Origin: Enoplolaimus lenunculus
Lineage: Eukaryota > Nematoda > Enoplea > Enoplida > Thoracostomopsidae
Assembly (NCBI GenBank): GCA_030248215.1
Contig: JASANG010002567.1
Coordinates: 186,001 to 250,000 of the forward strand
DNA: 64,000 nucleotides
Direction: 5' to 3'
Of the stretch, positions 11,901-22,900 are shown in pieces. A program made the translations under genes and the position numbers. Each line of letters opens with the position of its first letter. Positions within the stretch are counted from its first letter, which is position 1. The notes beneath the pieces are model-generated. The model did no database searches. It was given only the letters and a program-made list of their open reading frames with translations, and was not told the origin of the DNA.

Positions 11901-12872
11901 TATATAACTTATTGACGTATTTTATAAACTTAGGTATGCCTTAAAATTTCGAACTCAGATAGGGATTTTTGACATTTAATGAACTCCAGTTATTGGTTAA
12001 GGGACTCTATTCGCTTATGGACTCAGGGATATGGACTCCAAGAAAAATGGGACCTTCTGAAGCGGCGAAATAAATATTCCTCTGCCCCTCAATTTCGAGT
12101 TACTGCAGTACAGCCTTTCGCAGGTGATGAAATCTCAACTATTAATTTTTTCATACAGGTTGTCTGCAATATGCCATTCAAGCCATAGGCGTCATTCTTA
12201 ACATGCTCCTGAATGAAACTTTAAATTATTTAAAATTGTAAACTTTTTAATTTTAACGTTTAAATATTCAAAAATGTGAAACTTTGAATGTCAACTTTTA
12301 AATATTTAAAAAATGAAACTTTAAAATTTTTAAAATTATAAGTTTTTTCATTTCAAAATTTAAATATTTAAAAATATGAAACATTAAGTTTATTAAACCT
12401 GTAAACGTTTCTATTTCAACATTTAAATGTTTAAGAATATGAAACTTTAAATTTTTTAAAATGGTAAACTTTTTAATTTCAAAATTTAAATATTTAAGAA
12501 TATGAAGCTTTAAATTTTTTAAAATTACTAAGTTTTTAATTACAAATCTTAAATGTTTAAAAATATGAAACGTTATTTAGAATATGAAACGTTTAATTTT
12601 AGAATTTGAAAATTAAATGTAAAACCTGAAAATTAGTAACAACTTTAAAAATTAATTTTTCAAAATTTTTAGAAATTGGTGATGAAGGTTACTCAAAGGC
12701 GGTAACGTTTGAAGGCCGACAGTGGCATAGTGATTGTTTTGTATGCGCAAAGTGTGGCACATCTTTAGTTGGCAAAGGATTTATTACTGACGAAACTGCG
12801 GTGCTGTGTCCAGAGTGCGCCCAGGCGAAACTTGCAGCTGATGTTGACGCTTGTGAAGTTGGAAAAACTTAA
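8168..12872 (+). CDS. FHL: Four-and-a-half LIM domain (FHL-type) protein, five exons
   Basis: Coding exons are 8168-8398, 9144-9318, 10388-10557, 11399-11585 and 12673-12872; phases match at every GT-AG junction and give 320 residues. FHL proteins are zinc-finger scaffolds at muscle attachments, focal adhesions and in nuclei, and the nematode relative LIM-9 is a muscle protein. The layout matches the family: a half LIM from Cys32 (CAGCKEPL), then four LIM domains. Each has CxxC pairs and a WHxxC-type centre (KHWHEYC, QHWHEDC, RQWHSDC; the third has PLHKQC, with Leu for Trp). Splice sites fall just after each domain's first CxxC pair. An acidic extension of about 30 residues precedes the half LIM, so the protein is longer than vertebrate FHLs of about 280. 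The frame stays open upstream to an acceptor at 8087, so an earlier exon could supply another start; I chose the first ATG. Introns are full of transposon relics. Confidence 0.93.
8745..9119. repeat. A-rich low-complexity tract in LIM intron 1
   Basis: The plus strand is almost entirely A with scattered T and G (AAATAAAA-type words and one long A run near 8958). It ends about 24 bases before the exon 2 acceptor at 9141-9143. Confidence 0.85.
9417..9668 (+). mobile_element. Family N element: tRNA-like core between inverted ends
   Basis: The left end CCCCTTCTCACATGGAG is inverted relative to the right end ATGTGAGAAATGGTTG. Inside are GACTATGAGCAACT, CACAGTGTTTAGCAATT and a degenerate tRNA-like block with TATAGCTGAATGGCG and a decayed B-box (GGGTTTGAGTCTT). 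A better preserved relative lies at 18188-18460. Confidence 0.55.
9785..9906 (+). mobile_element. Family B relic
   Basis: It has CCTAAGCC arrays, the conserved AATCTAAACCTACTC block and an end reading CTGGACGTCCCTTAAAGGAA then CATGGGCC. The left end is lost. Confidence 0.55.
9985..10240 (+). mobile_element. Family J element
   Basis: The ends read CGGCAGATCCAGAAATTTCT and CTCTGGATCCGCTA. Internal units of about 55 bases repeat with the core AAGGTAAGGACCTTATCAT, as in the copies at 4872 and 45945. Confidence 0.6.
10805..11098. mobile_element. Family A relic with decayed hexamers
   Basis: Degenerate TTAGGC-like words at 10880-10950 are followed by a clean family A right end (ACGTTCCGCCACTGATCT then TTTACATGGGC) ending near 11100. 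The left end cannot be placed. Confidence 0.45.
11107..11290 (+). mobile_element. Family K hAT-like element, perfect 8-bp duplication
   Basis: A 184-bp element is flanked by GCCGCTCT on both sides (11099-11106 and 11291-11298). Its ends are CAGTGGCGGATCCAGG and CTTGGATCCGCCATTG, the CA..TG type of hAT ends. It is inserted into family A-derived sequence. An inverted copy lies at 22202-22382. Confidence 0.9.
12190..12665. repeat. AT-rich tandem repeats, period about 62 bp, LIM intron 4
   Basis: About seven diverged units each contain ATGAAACTTTAAA, a TTTAAAAT run and a TTTAAATATTTAA word. Spacing of the ATGAAAC word is mostly 62-63 bases. The array ends at the exon 5 acceptor (12671-12672), so the last unit forms the splice-site region. 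Confidence 0.7.
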
Positions 12873-13378
12873 AAAAATGTTTTAAACTTTAAATCCTAAA
12901 AAATGTTGTTAATTTTAAATTTCAAACAATATTTGATTCAGCATTACTGTGTGCCGTTAACCAAAGTGAGCAGGAAATTTTAGAACCCCTGGAAATATTT
13001 TGGAATCCCTAAAAAGTTTAAACCCCCGCTTATCAGTTGTTTGAGATCCTTGCATGACTCTAAGCGTTGTAACCTAAACTTTATGCAACGTTCACGATAT
13101 CATGCGTACACAAGGTAACTTTTTGGAGAATTGGATGCTATGGCTTTTTTATGTCAGTCTATTGGCTACTAAAACTTTTTTACTTCAGTGGTCAGTACAC
13201 TGAAGTTCCGCTAAGTAGTAGTAGTAAAAACACACTGAACATTTACTAGCTTCAATAGCCAGCACATCACCTTCAAAGCTATTAAGTGAACGCATGTTAC
13301 TGTGGAAGAATATACGTCTGTTCTGCAAAGCTATAGGAAAATTGTATTAAATAATGTCACATTAATGTTAAACATTCG

Positions 13379-13576
13379 GGCCCATGTATAGAACAGGGCC
13401 GGAACAGTAGTGTAAGCATATTCCTAAGCGTATTAAGCTAAGCCTAACCGTATGAATGAGCCTTTTCCTAAGCCTAAGCCTCAGCCTAAGCTTAAGCAAA
13501 AAAATAGTCTAAAGCTTAAACTGACTTTATTATAGCTCCTCCGGAAAACGATCCGGCCTTGTTATATACATGGGCC
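13379..13576 (+). mobile_element. Family A element, GGCCGG subtype, 8-bp duplication
   Basis: A 198-bp element is flanked by AACATTCG on both sides (13371-13378 and 13577-13584). The ends are GGCCCATGTATAGAACA and TATATACATGGGCC with inner GGGCCGGAACAGTAGT. It carries two CCTAAG arrays. Confidence 0.9.
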
Positions 13577-13739
13577 AACATTCGTAAGAGGCTTTTTCTT
13601 TAAAACACCGAAAGAGTTTTGTATTTTTATCACGATTGTTAAATTAAAAAGTCTTTTATGAATTTTTGTTAATAAAACTGAATGCTGATTCGTGAATTTT
13701 GTACAAAATCCGAATTATTTTTTGTTAAAGATCATGAAT

Positions 13740-14093
13740 GGATTTCTGAAACCCTACTTAAGTATCACTTGGTATTTAAGTAGGTGGTAAGTAATTACTT
13801 AGCCATTTTGTCGTTTTTTAAGTGATTACTTCAGTTAAGTAAATCCTTAAGTTGCTGACTAAATTTAATAGATTACAAATTTTCCTTTCAGGCATACTAT
13901 AACCTTGGTCAAATTGAAATTGTACACTATTGGTCCCTCGTCAATGTAACGCGAAACTGTTGCTTTCATGTTATGACAATGGCTGACATTTGGCGTTTGC
14001 AAAAAAATTTAATATTTACTTAAGTCGGCGACTTAAGTAATTACTTAAGCATTATTTAAGATAATAATTAAGTAAGATTTCAGAAACCCAGCC
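13740..14093. mobile_element. Family H element with ACTTAAGT arms
   Basis: The ends GGATTTCTGAAACCC and AGATTTCAGAAACCCAGCC are inverted. Next to each are TACTTAAGTA and AAGTAATTACTTA palindromes. Related copies lie at 42984-43224 and about 25675-25895. Confidence 0.65.
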
Positions 14094-14254
14094 ATTTTAA
14101 TATATATGTAAGAATTGGTATATAATTTTTTATTAACATTCTTATTTATTTTATAATCAATTGTACTGTTGGTAATCGTTTTGAATAAAGTTATTTCGTA
14201 CAAATGATTGCAAAAACGAATCCTGAGTTTAAGCAAATATTAGTAATTAGTTTT

Positions 14255-14544
14255 ACTAAGAGTGTATAATATATATTGCGTGATATTACGCGGACCTTAA
14301 TAGATGCTACCCCCCTTGATCGAGGGGGTCTTAACTACAGCTGCAAGTTAACACACTTACGCAAAATACATCTAAACTGCATGTTTAGTGCAGACCTCTT
14401 TCCATCTAATACGCAATTTTGTTTAATGCAAAACCGTACAGACCCCCCCGGGGGTAGACAAAGTAGGGTCCGCGTGATACTACATCACGCTAATACGTGT
14501 TGTATGCATAGTGTCACACTCTTCCTATATTATACACTCTTGGT
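14255..14544. mobile_element. Foldback element related to family C
   Basis: The ends ACTAAGAGTGTATAATATA and TATATTATACACTCTTGGT are nearly perfect inverted repeats. Inner arms GCGTGATATTACGCGGACC and GGTCCGCGTGATACTACATC are inverted as well, and C-rich/G-rich runs lie inside. The 155-residue open frame across it is not a gene. Confidence 0.65.
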
Positions 14545-14548
14545 TTTA

Positions 14549-14740
14549 CCAAGAGTGGATGAGGATGATGCATTTTACAACAACAGTATACAATTGGGTG
14601 CGTTCTGTGTGCAAAAGAATGTACCCGGCGCGCGCTGCAGTTTTACCTTACCCCCCTTTTATTTAGAGGGGGGTACTCCTATACGAACCATAATACTTTA
14701 TGTATCCGGCATCAAAAATTGCTCCGCTTATAGGTTAATA
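14549..14740 (+). mobile_element. Family C fragment
   Basis: It starts with ACCAAGAGTGGATGAGGA and has the family words TTCTGTGTGCAAAAGAATGT and CCCGGCGCGCG, with a C-run and G-run pair around ATTTAGAGG. No right terminus is visible. Confidence 0.5.
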
Positions 14741-14784
14741 TAGGGGCATTACATGTGACAGCGACAACCCTCTAAGTAAGGAAG

Positions 14785-14880
14785 GGGTCGGCCGAAAACG
14801 CAACGCCCGTTCTAACTTTTTGCTTAGGCTTAGGCTTACGGAATATGCTTTTACTACTGTTCCGGCCATGTTCTATAACC
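14785..14880 (-). mobile_element. Family A fragment
   Basis: TTAGGCTTAGGC is followed by ATATGCTTTTACTACTGTTC and CGGCCATGTTCTATAAC, the terminal block of the GGCCGG subtype in reverse orientation. Confidence 0.5.
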
Positions 14881-14961
14881 CTGATAACTTACATTAAGAT
14901 ATAACGTTTCAAACAACTACTGCATTTAGAAGCAACAAATTCACATATTTATGAAATGAAC

Positions 14962-15591
14962 GGCCAATGTTACTTTAAGGGGCGTAACAGTAGATTAAGC
15001 GTACTCCAAGCCTAAGCCTAAACGTTGCAAAAATGAATTCCTAAGCCTAACCTAAGCCTAAGCCTATTCAAAAAAATGTAATCTAGAATCTAAACCTACT
15101 GTAGTGCCCCGAATAAGAGGAGGACTGATATGTATTTGGCCTCTCCAGAGGGTACACCTTGTTATTCGGTTACGGACTGTTATTTATTTCTAACCCACGC
15201 TCCGTCGCCCTTCGTTACTGATATATATCCGGTACTGCAATTATATGTTGAATTAAACGTTTATTTGTCATGTGTCAATAGCTTGAGCGACAATACAAGG
15301 TTATACTTAGGAATGTACTTTCAAAATTTAAGTACGCTTTAAAGTTTCGAACTCAAATTATTTGGTCCTGGAGTCATTTATCCGCTACAATTTAGGGTGA
15401 ATAGATATTTATGGACTCTAATTAGGGTTTATGGACTCTATCCGCTTACGGACTCTTATTAGGGATACGGGCTCCTATTGATTCGGACTCAAAATGGGGA
15501 CCCCCTCTTATTACCCCCCTCTTATTTGGATCAATACAGGGCACTTTTGTAGATACACCAGAAACCTGGACGTCCGTAAAGTAACATGGGA
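14962..15591 (+). mobile_element. Family B element interrupted by L
   Basis: The left end GGCCAATGTTACTTTAAGG pairs with the right end GTAAAGTAACATGGGA. Flanks AAATGAAC (14954-14961) and AAAAGAAC (15592-15599) match at 7 of 8. The two halves are separated by a family L sequence at 15104-15544. Confidence 0.75.
15104..15544 (+). mobile_element. Family L element nested in B
   Basis: The ends GTGCCCCGAATAAGAGG and CTTATTTGGATCAATACAGG then GCAC are imperfect inverted repeats. The interior repeats GGACTCTTATTAGGG-like words. Other copies or fragments are at 4943-5332, about 11840-12080 and 36520-36590. Confidence 0.7.
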
Positions 15592-16167
15592 AAAAGAACA
15601 AACCATGGGTGAATTGCAGAGACATGACGTTAAAGTTGACGTCTGGCTTATGTCATTTCGCGCTTAACTCAAAAAAACAACATAAACTTACCAATTAAAA
15701 GGGATTTTTCACGTACACAGTTTTCTGTCAATTATTTGTACAGTATACTCTATGTGTGTTATAAACCAAAAACGAAAAATATATTTGCTGACTGAGCAAC
15801 TTTTGGTTAATTTTTAACACAACATGTATAATAAAAGTTTGGTTTCTAGCTTCTTATCAGTTAGGACACATCTAAAGTAGCCTAAATTCCGTGTAAACGT
15901 ATTTTTATACTATATATTTTTTAGCTTTTTGACAAAACCTAAGCCTAATGACTAAATAGACGAGTGTTTGGGATACAGAAAACCTTTTGGACTTCTAACT
16001 TAAGCAGGGCTGAAACGGAATTACATCTCGAGTAAATCGCAAACTGTCACATTGCAATTACACATTTCCGTAAGGCTGTAAATACGGTGGTAGGCTTAAC
16101 CTATATTTTTGCTCAGAATTTTACTCAGTCTGAGAGGTAGGGATATGCTTATACTACTATACCGCGG

Positions 16168-16506
16168 CAGGGTACAACCGGAGGTTTGCCCCCGGCTCCG
16201 GCTCCGGCAGAAAATCGGCCTCTTGCTCCGGCTCCGGTAGAATTTTTGCCGGACATTCCGGCAATTTCGGTAGAAAAATTTTGCATGATTTTGCAAAATT
16301 TATCTGTTTAGCGCGTATCGTTTTACTTTTGTCACAATTTTCAGGAAAAGAATTTCCGAAATTTCACCATGAAATTAGCGTAAAACCAAACAACTTAACA
16401 ACATATTGCAGATATTGGCTAAAATTAACTAATTAACCATCATTTTTACTACCTAATTTCGCGTCACATTCGGCTCCGGCATTTTTCACTTCCGGTTGCA
16501 TCCTGC
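16168..16506. mobile_element. Family F element with GGCTCC hexamer arrays
   Basis: The ends CAGGGTACAACCGGAGG and CTTCCGGTTGCATCCTG are inverted. Inside each end are tandem GGCTCC hexamers (CCCGGCTCCGGCTCCGGCAG). The AT-rich centre (AACATATTGCAGATATTGGC) is shared with the copy at 58364-58657 in the opposite orientation. Confidence 0.75.
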
Positions 16507-16986
16507 TATACAGCCCTCAGCTATACATGAGGTACACTCACATTTCGATTAAAACGCATAATTAGGCCCATAGCCAGCTCACCTTGCTAGGGGGAGCGAA
16601 AATTTTCCCCTGGCCGCCTTGGCAACGGTGCCGCACCTGTATACCGATGCTAACAAGTGTATATGCCATATAGAACCAAGGTCATTGGGTACATTTGAGG
16701 AAGTGTCGACGAGGATTTCGTGGTACCACATTATATTTACTGATCCATGTCAAAGCGGACAACCTTCTGATCCGTTTGATATTTATCAAAAATCTTGAGT
16801 TTTGGGATCTCACGCATCTCTGTACCGGTTGAAATGAAGACATCTGATAGTATTAATGCATTACCTGTTTGTTTTTCGCGACAGAATCTTAAAATCAATA
16901 CTTGTCATACACTTGACATATACTTAACGTTTGCTTAAACACTAAAGTCTAACCTGTAACTTGACCATAGAAGCTTGATAAGACAT

Positions 16987-19900
16987 ATGCAGTCGGAACC
17001 GGATCCAAAACAGCAGCGAACAACGCAACGTTCCATAACATCGGGAAACTGGCAACCACCTGCGTCAGACGATGAGGACGATATGCTGAACGGTGGCGAA
17101 TTATCTGGAGACGAAATGTCTACTCAAGACTGTCTAGACGCTCAGACCGACTGTCTGAGCGGCCAGTCTGGACAAAAAGCGGTGGAAGACGAAGCTGTTC
17201 CGTCCAAACTTGAATATAGCGACAGGTAAACGCACTAGGGACCGAGAATGCCTATTTTATTTTAAGGGTCAATTTATAGTTTACTCGTTTTAAACTGCCA
17301 GATCTAAATAATCGCATTTTCTTAGCACCCGCCTCTCTCTGATTTTAGGGGGTAAAGATTACATAATTTTGCCGTTTTTTCTAATTCGTCAGGAGATAAA
17401 AAGTCTACAGATGAGTGGACAGAACACCAGGCAATGTGGCTGCAAAACGTCAAGTGGAATCAGAATAGTTTCGTTTAAACTTGAATATTACCATTTTTGA
17501 AATTGATATGAGGCTGAAATGATTTAGAATTAGATTTTTTTCGTAGACTTTTGAACAACTGAAAGTATAATTTAAGCTTGACACTGTTGGATTTTAAGCG
17601 CATTGGATCTAAAGCCACTGTCCTCAAATATGTTGGCCAATATGTTTAACACCTATCACCAGTTGACGATAAGTCTTGTAACTTGAGAACCAGACAATGG
17701 TGAGATTTAAAATTCAGCTCGTTTTATTGCAGTTGATTTTACTCTACTTTGGTGTAAATATTGAGATCTGCAACTGCAGTAGTTCGTTAGTTTACAAACC
17801 TATTACTAATTTGTAATATGTACTATATGCATTTGAGAATATGGGCCATAAACCCAATGATTATGTCGTTTTTTCAATACAGCGCCGAAGATATCTGGGC
17901 GCCACCTGTTTACGATCGGAACACCCTTCGATACATGACAGCGAACGACGATCCAGATCATATTCAGCACATTCGGACAGAAACCAGTTGGGCACCACCG
18001 GCTACATTACACGATTCTTCTACAGTTTATCAGTCCGAACCGCCGAGTCCTGCAATAACAAACTTGGACGCAACCGCTTCAAATTGCTCGAGTGTCAATC
18101 CTCAAAATATTTCAAAAACCGTAAGCACAGAAAAGTTTATATCTTTTTGATTTTACATTTTTTAGAAATGGTTCAGAGTTTAAAATGATTAAACCTTTCA
18201 CTCATAGAGTATACTATGAGCAACTAAATACAATACGACCAAATACGGACACTGTGAGCAGTGTTTAACAATTCTAACATATATGCGCAGGGCATCAAAA
18301 TCTCCACAAGACGTGAAGCCTCCTCGGGTTCCAGCGTCAAGCTCGTATAGGTCAGCGGTCATCGTAAACGCCATCCAGCCGTGAGACTGGGGTTCGAATC
18401 TCACCCTGAAATTACGTTTCATTTGAAATTGAAAATATTCATGTGAGAAAGGGTTAAACTTGCACCGCCACAGCAATTTTTAAATTTGCAGCTTCAGCTC
18501 TTGTTCACTTTCCTTGTAACATTTATGGTTAAGGCTTAGGCTTAATGTCAGGTTTGCCTCTTGATCACGGGCTGATGTGCACAGGATTCGAACGCTTTTA
18601 ATGTTATCGATAAACCATCTGTTAGCGGTGGTAAAAATCTGGTTCTGTTTTCGGAAAAACATTATCAGTTTTCGTTTTCGTTATGGCAATACTAGAAATT
18701 CCGTTGTTTATGCCCATACAATTCGATGCAAATCACTTTGGAAGCTTACACTATTTCTGTGTACCGTGCAAATGTGCAATTTGAAATAAGAATAACCAAA
18801 TTCACTTCTATTAAAATAGCGTAAAGTTTCGGTGCATTTGCTATTTCTTCTATATTAAATTCGCAGAAAATCCGGTGTGTTTCCTTACCTTAATTGTAAT
18901 GTCAGATACATAAACCATTTTTATACTTATACGAATGGCATATCCGTTTCCGGTTTTCGTCATTTTTACTATTCGTGTACACCCTGATGCGGAGTTCTCG
19001 TTATTACCGGAGCAGCTTGGGACACGTTTTGGCCCCAGTAGCCTCTTGGGTAACATTTTTAACATTTTATCTGGTAATAGACTCTATATCATATTCAAAA
19101 AGTAGTATTTGTCTATCATCATGTGTATGTCACCTTTTGTCCTTCAATATCATATGATGTTCGACGTATTGTCAGCGAATATCATGATATATTTTCAAAT
19201 GTCGGCATACTTGAGGTAACATACACAAATTGTCCTGTTTTGAAATTGGAATTTTTGAATTATGACACTGTTTTTCTTAGCGGTTCTGAGCCGAAAATGA
19301 ATTTGCAGACGTGTATTTGGTATTTTAAGCACAGCTGTGTTTCTGCCGTCCGACTTTCCATTAATTTATTAGCACCCGAAAATAACACTGTCCAGCCGAA
19401 TATCATATGATATTCGTTGTAATTTTGGAATATCATATGATATTCGCATAAATGTCTATCACGTGACATACCGACTCTTGTTACATTGATCTTCTGAGAG
19501 CGGTGGTTTCTTAGTAAATGTCATATGATGTTCAAGTTTTGTCTGTTCACCCGATATGACTGCTCGAATTTTAACGTTGACATCGAATCAACATGGGACA
19601 AACCGTGTTCCGCCTGCCCCGGTTATAACGTGAATCCCGCATGATGCCGAGATATCAGCGCTTTTGTCTGTTACGCGGTCATAGTTAACTCAAGTTTCTG
19701 TTCACAAACATTGACTTACGCGTACACAAAGGCTGCTGGTTGAGACTAAATAAGACGCAAATTTTGATGTGTACCCGATTGTGTGCTGAAATCGTTGGTT
19801 TCAGATCGATACTGCGTGTATTCGACAAGCAACCAGTTGCGAAGTGGTTCAAACTTTAACTCCAAATGCTCCTAAACTCGTAATAGAATGTCAACCAGAA

Positions 19901-22900
19901 GAATACCACAGAGCCCGCTACGAATCTGAGGGAAGTCGCGGCGCATTAAAAGATCGGACCGGTACATCACATGTTATTATCAAAGTAAGTCGGCATACTT
20001 CAAAGATTAAGGAGCGATGTAGGCAGGATTTCGTTTGGGGGCACTAAGTAGCATAGAACACGGCCGTAACAGTAGTATAAACATCATGGCGCAATCGGAA
20101 TTCCGATTCCAATTAGAATTCCGATTCAAAACGAGTTCCGATTCCGATTGCACAATCAATCGGAATTGGAATTTCCACATTGTAATTTTAGACCTACTTG
20201 TTGTGATATGTGATATAAAAATTCAGCATCATTTATGTATTAATTTGTTTTCGATAAATTAACCTATCAATAATTGATTGTACTTTAGATTTACAGAGCC
20301 AACAAATTATTGCAAATTCGGTCATACGACGTCTTTGAGATTTACCGCCAGTTAACAGACATTCTAAATCAAAATTATACTTGTTAGTACAAATTATCCG
20401 TATAGTCACAAATTTTGTAGTTCCGATTCCGATTCCAGTATAAATTTGCTGTTCCGATGCCGATTCTGGTATAATCCAGTTTCGCTTTGCACCCTGATAA
20501 ACACATTCGTAAGCCTAAGCCAAAGGCTACACGTATTAAGAATGGACTTTTAGTTGACTAAGCCTTTGTCTAAACAAAACTATAGTCTATAAAGTTTAAG
20601 CTTAATCTGTTGCAGTCTTACAGAAAAACGTTCCGGTCGACATTGTTCGTTTAACTCAAACTATAGTAATTAGTCCGTCTAGTCATTTACGTTGCACTTT
20701 AAATCACATTCAAGTTTAGTTAAGCTATAATATACGTTTAACATTTTAGAAGGTGTGCGACAACAGATAAAACGTAGTTTTATTTACAATTTTAGTATGA
20801 AATACATAAAATTGGTAAACATAACTACATTTTGTTTGTTCTTATAAGCCGCTCACCGCTTCCGCCTAAAATTCTCGTACCACTGGTGTGTCTGATTACT
20901 AAATTTTCAGGCAACTGGCATCACCACCCCGTTGTTGGTTTCGGTTTACGCTGCAACTTCAAGTTCAACTGACGAAAATATCATTCCCCATTCGTTGTTC
21001 AAATTGATTCGAGTTGACGGGAAATCAAGCCTTAAAACTTCATTGACTGCAGTTCGATGTTCGATTACATCAAATTGCTTGAAACCAGCAAGCAATGGAC
21101 AACCGGATACGATTGATGTGTTGCAGTTTAAATTGCTTCCGGAATCAAATATGACCGCAGAGTAAGAATATACTTAATCCGGCAATCAGCAATCCTTTTT
21201 TGACGGTGTGAGAATATTTCCGACACAAAAATGTCGCTAACTTATACAAATCAATTCTAGTGAATAATCTTTTAACAAGAGTGTGCAACTATGAGTATGT
21301 TCTGTGTGCAAAAGATGTACCGCGCGCACGTTGCGTTCAGGGCCGGAGCAACCACCCCCATACTCCCATTTGGGGGGGGGGGGGCACATCTAAAAAGGCC
21401 CCCACTCTAACCGGTTGAAACAAAAACCGCTTTGGTTTAAAAATGCATCTGGCTTCTCGCTGGCTTCAGTCGCGAGTTTCGGGGCCCCACCCTTTAGTTT
21501 GGAGGGGGGGGGGAAGCCCGCACCCCTTCCTGCTCCGGCATTGGTTGCGTTTTGTTAATTAACGGCAAACATTTGGCAAAAGAAGATACGGATCTCGGTT
21601 GCAATTTTTAGCTTTGATTTTTTAAAACATTCGCAGATTTTACCTGCGGCAAACTTTTAAGTTTTCATTTGGAAAACCTACGTTATTGTCTGTTTTATTT
21701 CTGGTCAGGTGCAGCCCGTGCTTTCTTATTTAGTTGGGTTTGAAATTTTTCCAACAACACACTGCAAGGGTGTAAATTTAAGATATTTGGCAATCGAAAT
21801 AGAATTTTTTCGGCACTTTAACATCTATTAAAAATTTATACAGTTTTTGTCTAGAAAAACCAACTTGAACACGGTCAACAATGAGAGTTGAAATATTAAT
21901 CAATTTTATTCTAGTTTACATTACTACTACTACTACTACAAGTTTGATATTAAATGTCTATTTTTAGATTGGATGGACTTGGAATTATGAAAATTTGCGG
22001 ATACAAACTAAACCGCTGCCGGAAATCTGACAAGAAATGCGGAAGTACAACACCGGACAATGAATTGAAACCGACGGCTGCCAGCGGACACAATGTATTG
22101 CGGCTTGCATTTCACGCCCAGTCAATTGATAACTGCAATAAGCTCATCTCGATCGCGGTTTCAACTCCAATTCGTTGCGGTAGGTTAGGTTTAACCAAGA
22201 GCAATGGCGCATCCATGGGGGGGGCACCCCGGCCGTGGACCCCCCCAACAGTATCTCGACAAAAATTATATTCTTAGCAATTTTATGACAATAGTTCGTG
22301 GTTTGTGTGTGGGTCACAAGTAAGTTTATTACCTGTGAAATTTTGGCCCCCGCCCCATTTTGAGATCCTGGATCCGCCACTGACCAAGAGTGGTTAACAA
22401 CTTTGACACATATGTGTGCAATTAAATACTTTCTGTGCAGAAAAGAATGTACCCAGCGCGCGTTGTATTTTTCTCCTGCATCCTTATTTCCTGGGAGGGG
22501 GGTGGGATGTGAATATCATGTGTCAACAGAAAAATTCTGTATAGAAGCTTACTTTATTTTTAAGAATAGCGTTACAGTTCATGCATACGTGATCGACCGC
22601 TTTCCCCCAAAAAATGGTGGGATGTATAGTATGGTTAAAGTGCAAACGCATGATTTGACACTTTATAGCATGCGACCCTCAGTTAAGGAATGCTCTCACC
22701 TAACAATCATCATCGATCCATAGTTTAGCAGACGGTTTCCGATGCAAGCCAAACGTCGATAAAAATTACAACAAACATTCGGGAATTTCACTCAATTTAA
22801 AAACGAGCCAAAATCGTTTCCAGGCGATACGGAGTAGGTTTCAATATTTCTTTGGGTTTCGCCGCTTTTGGTTTTGTATTCTTTGGGTTTCGCCGCTTTT

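Larger units (their letters stand above)
12873..16986. other. Intergenic DNA between the LIM and NFAT genes
   Basis: No gene is seen. It contains family A (13379-13576), H (13740-14093), two family C-type elements (14255-14740), B with nested L (14962-15591), F (16168-16506) and an I relic near 16571. The stretches 12873-13370, 15600-16160 and 16620-16980 hold nothing recognisable; the last should contain the NFAT promoter or first non-coding exon. Confidence 0.6.

Noticed and set aside
14276-14743. 155-codon plus-strand frame
   Set aside because: It spans two inverted-repeat elements and shows no domain.
17883-18120. Calcineurin docking motif (PxIxIT) in the NFAT-like protein
   Set aside because: The closest match, PSPAIT, lacks the first Ile and is not convincing.
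22403-22723. 106-codon plus-strand frame
   Set aside because: It lies in family C sequence that recurs without an open frame elsewhere.
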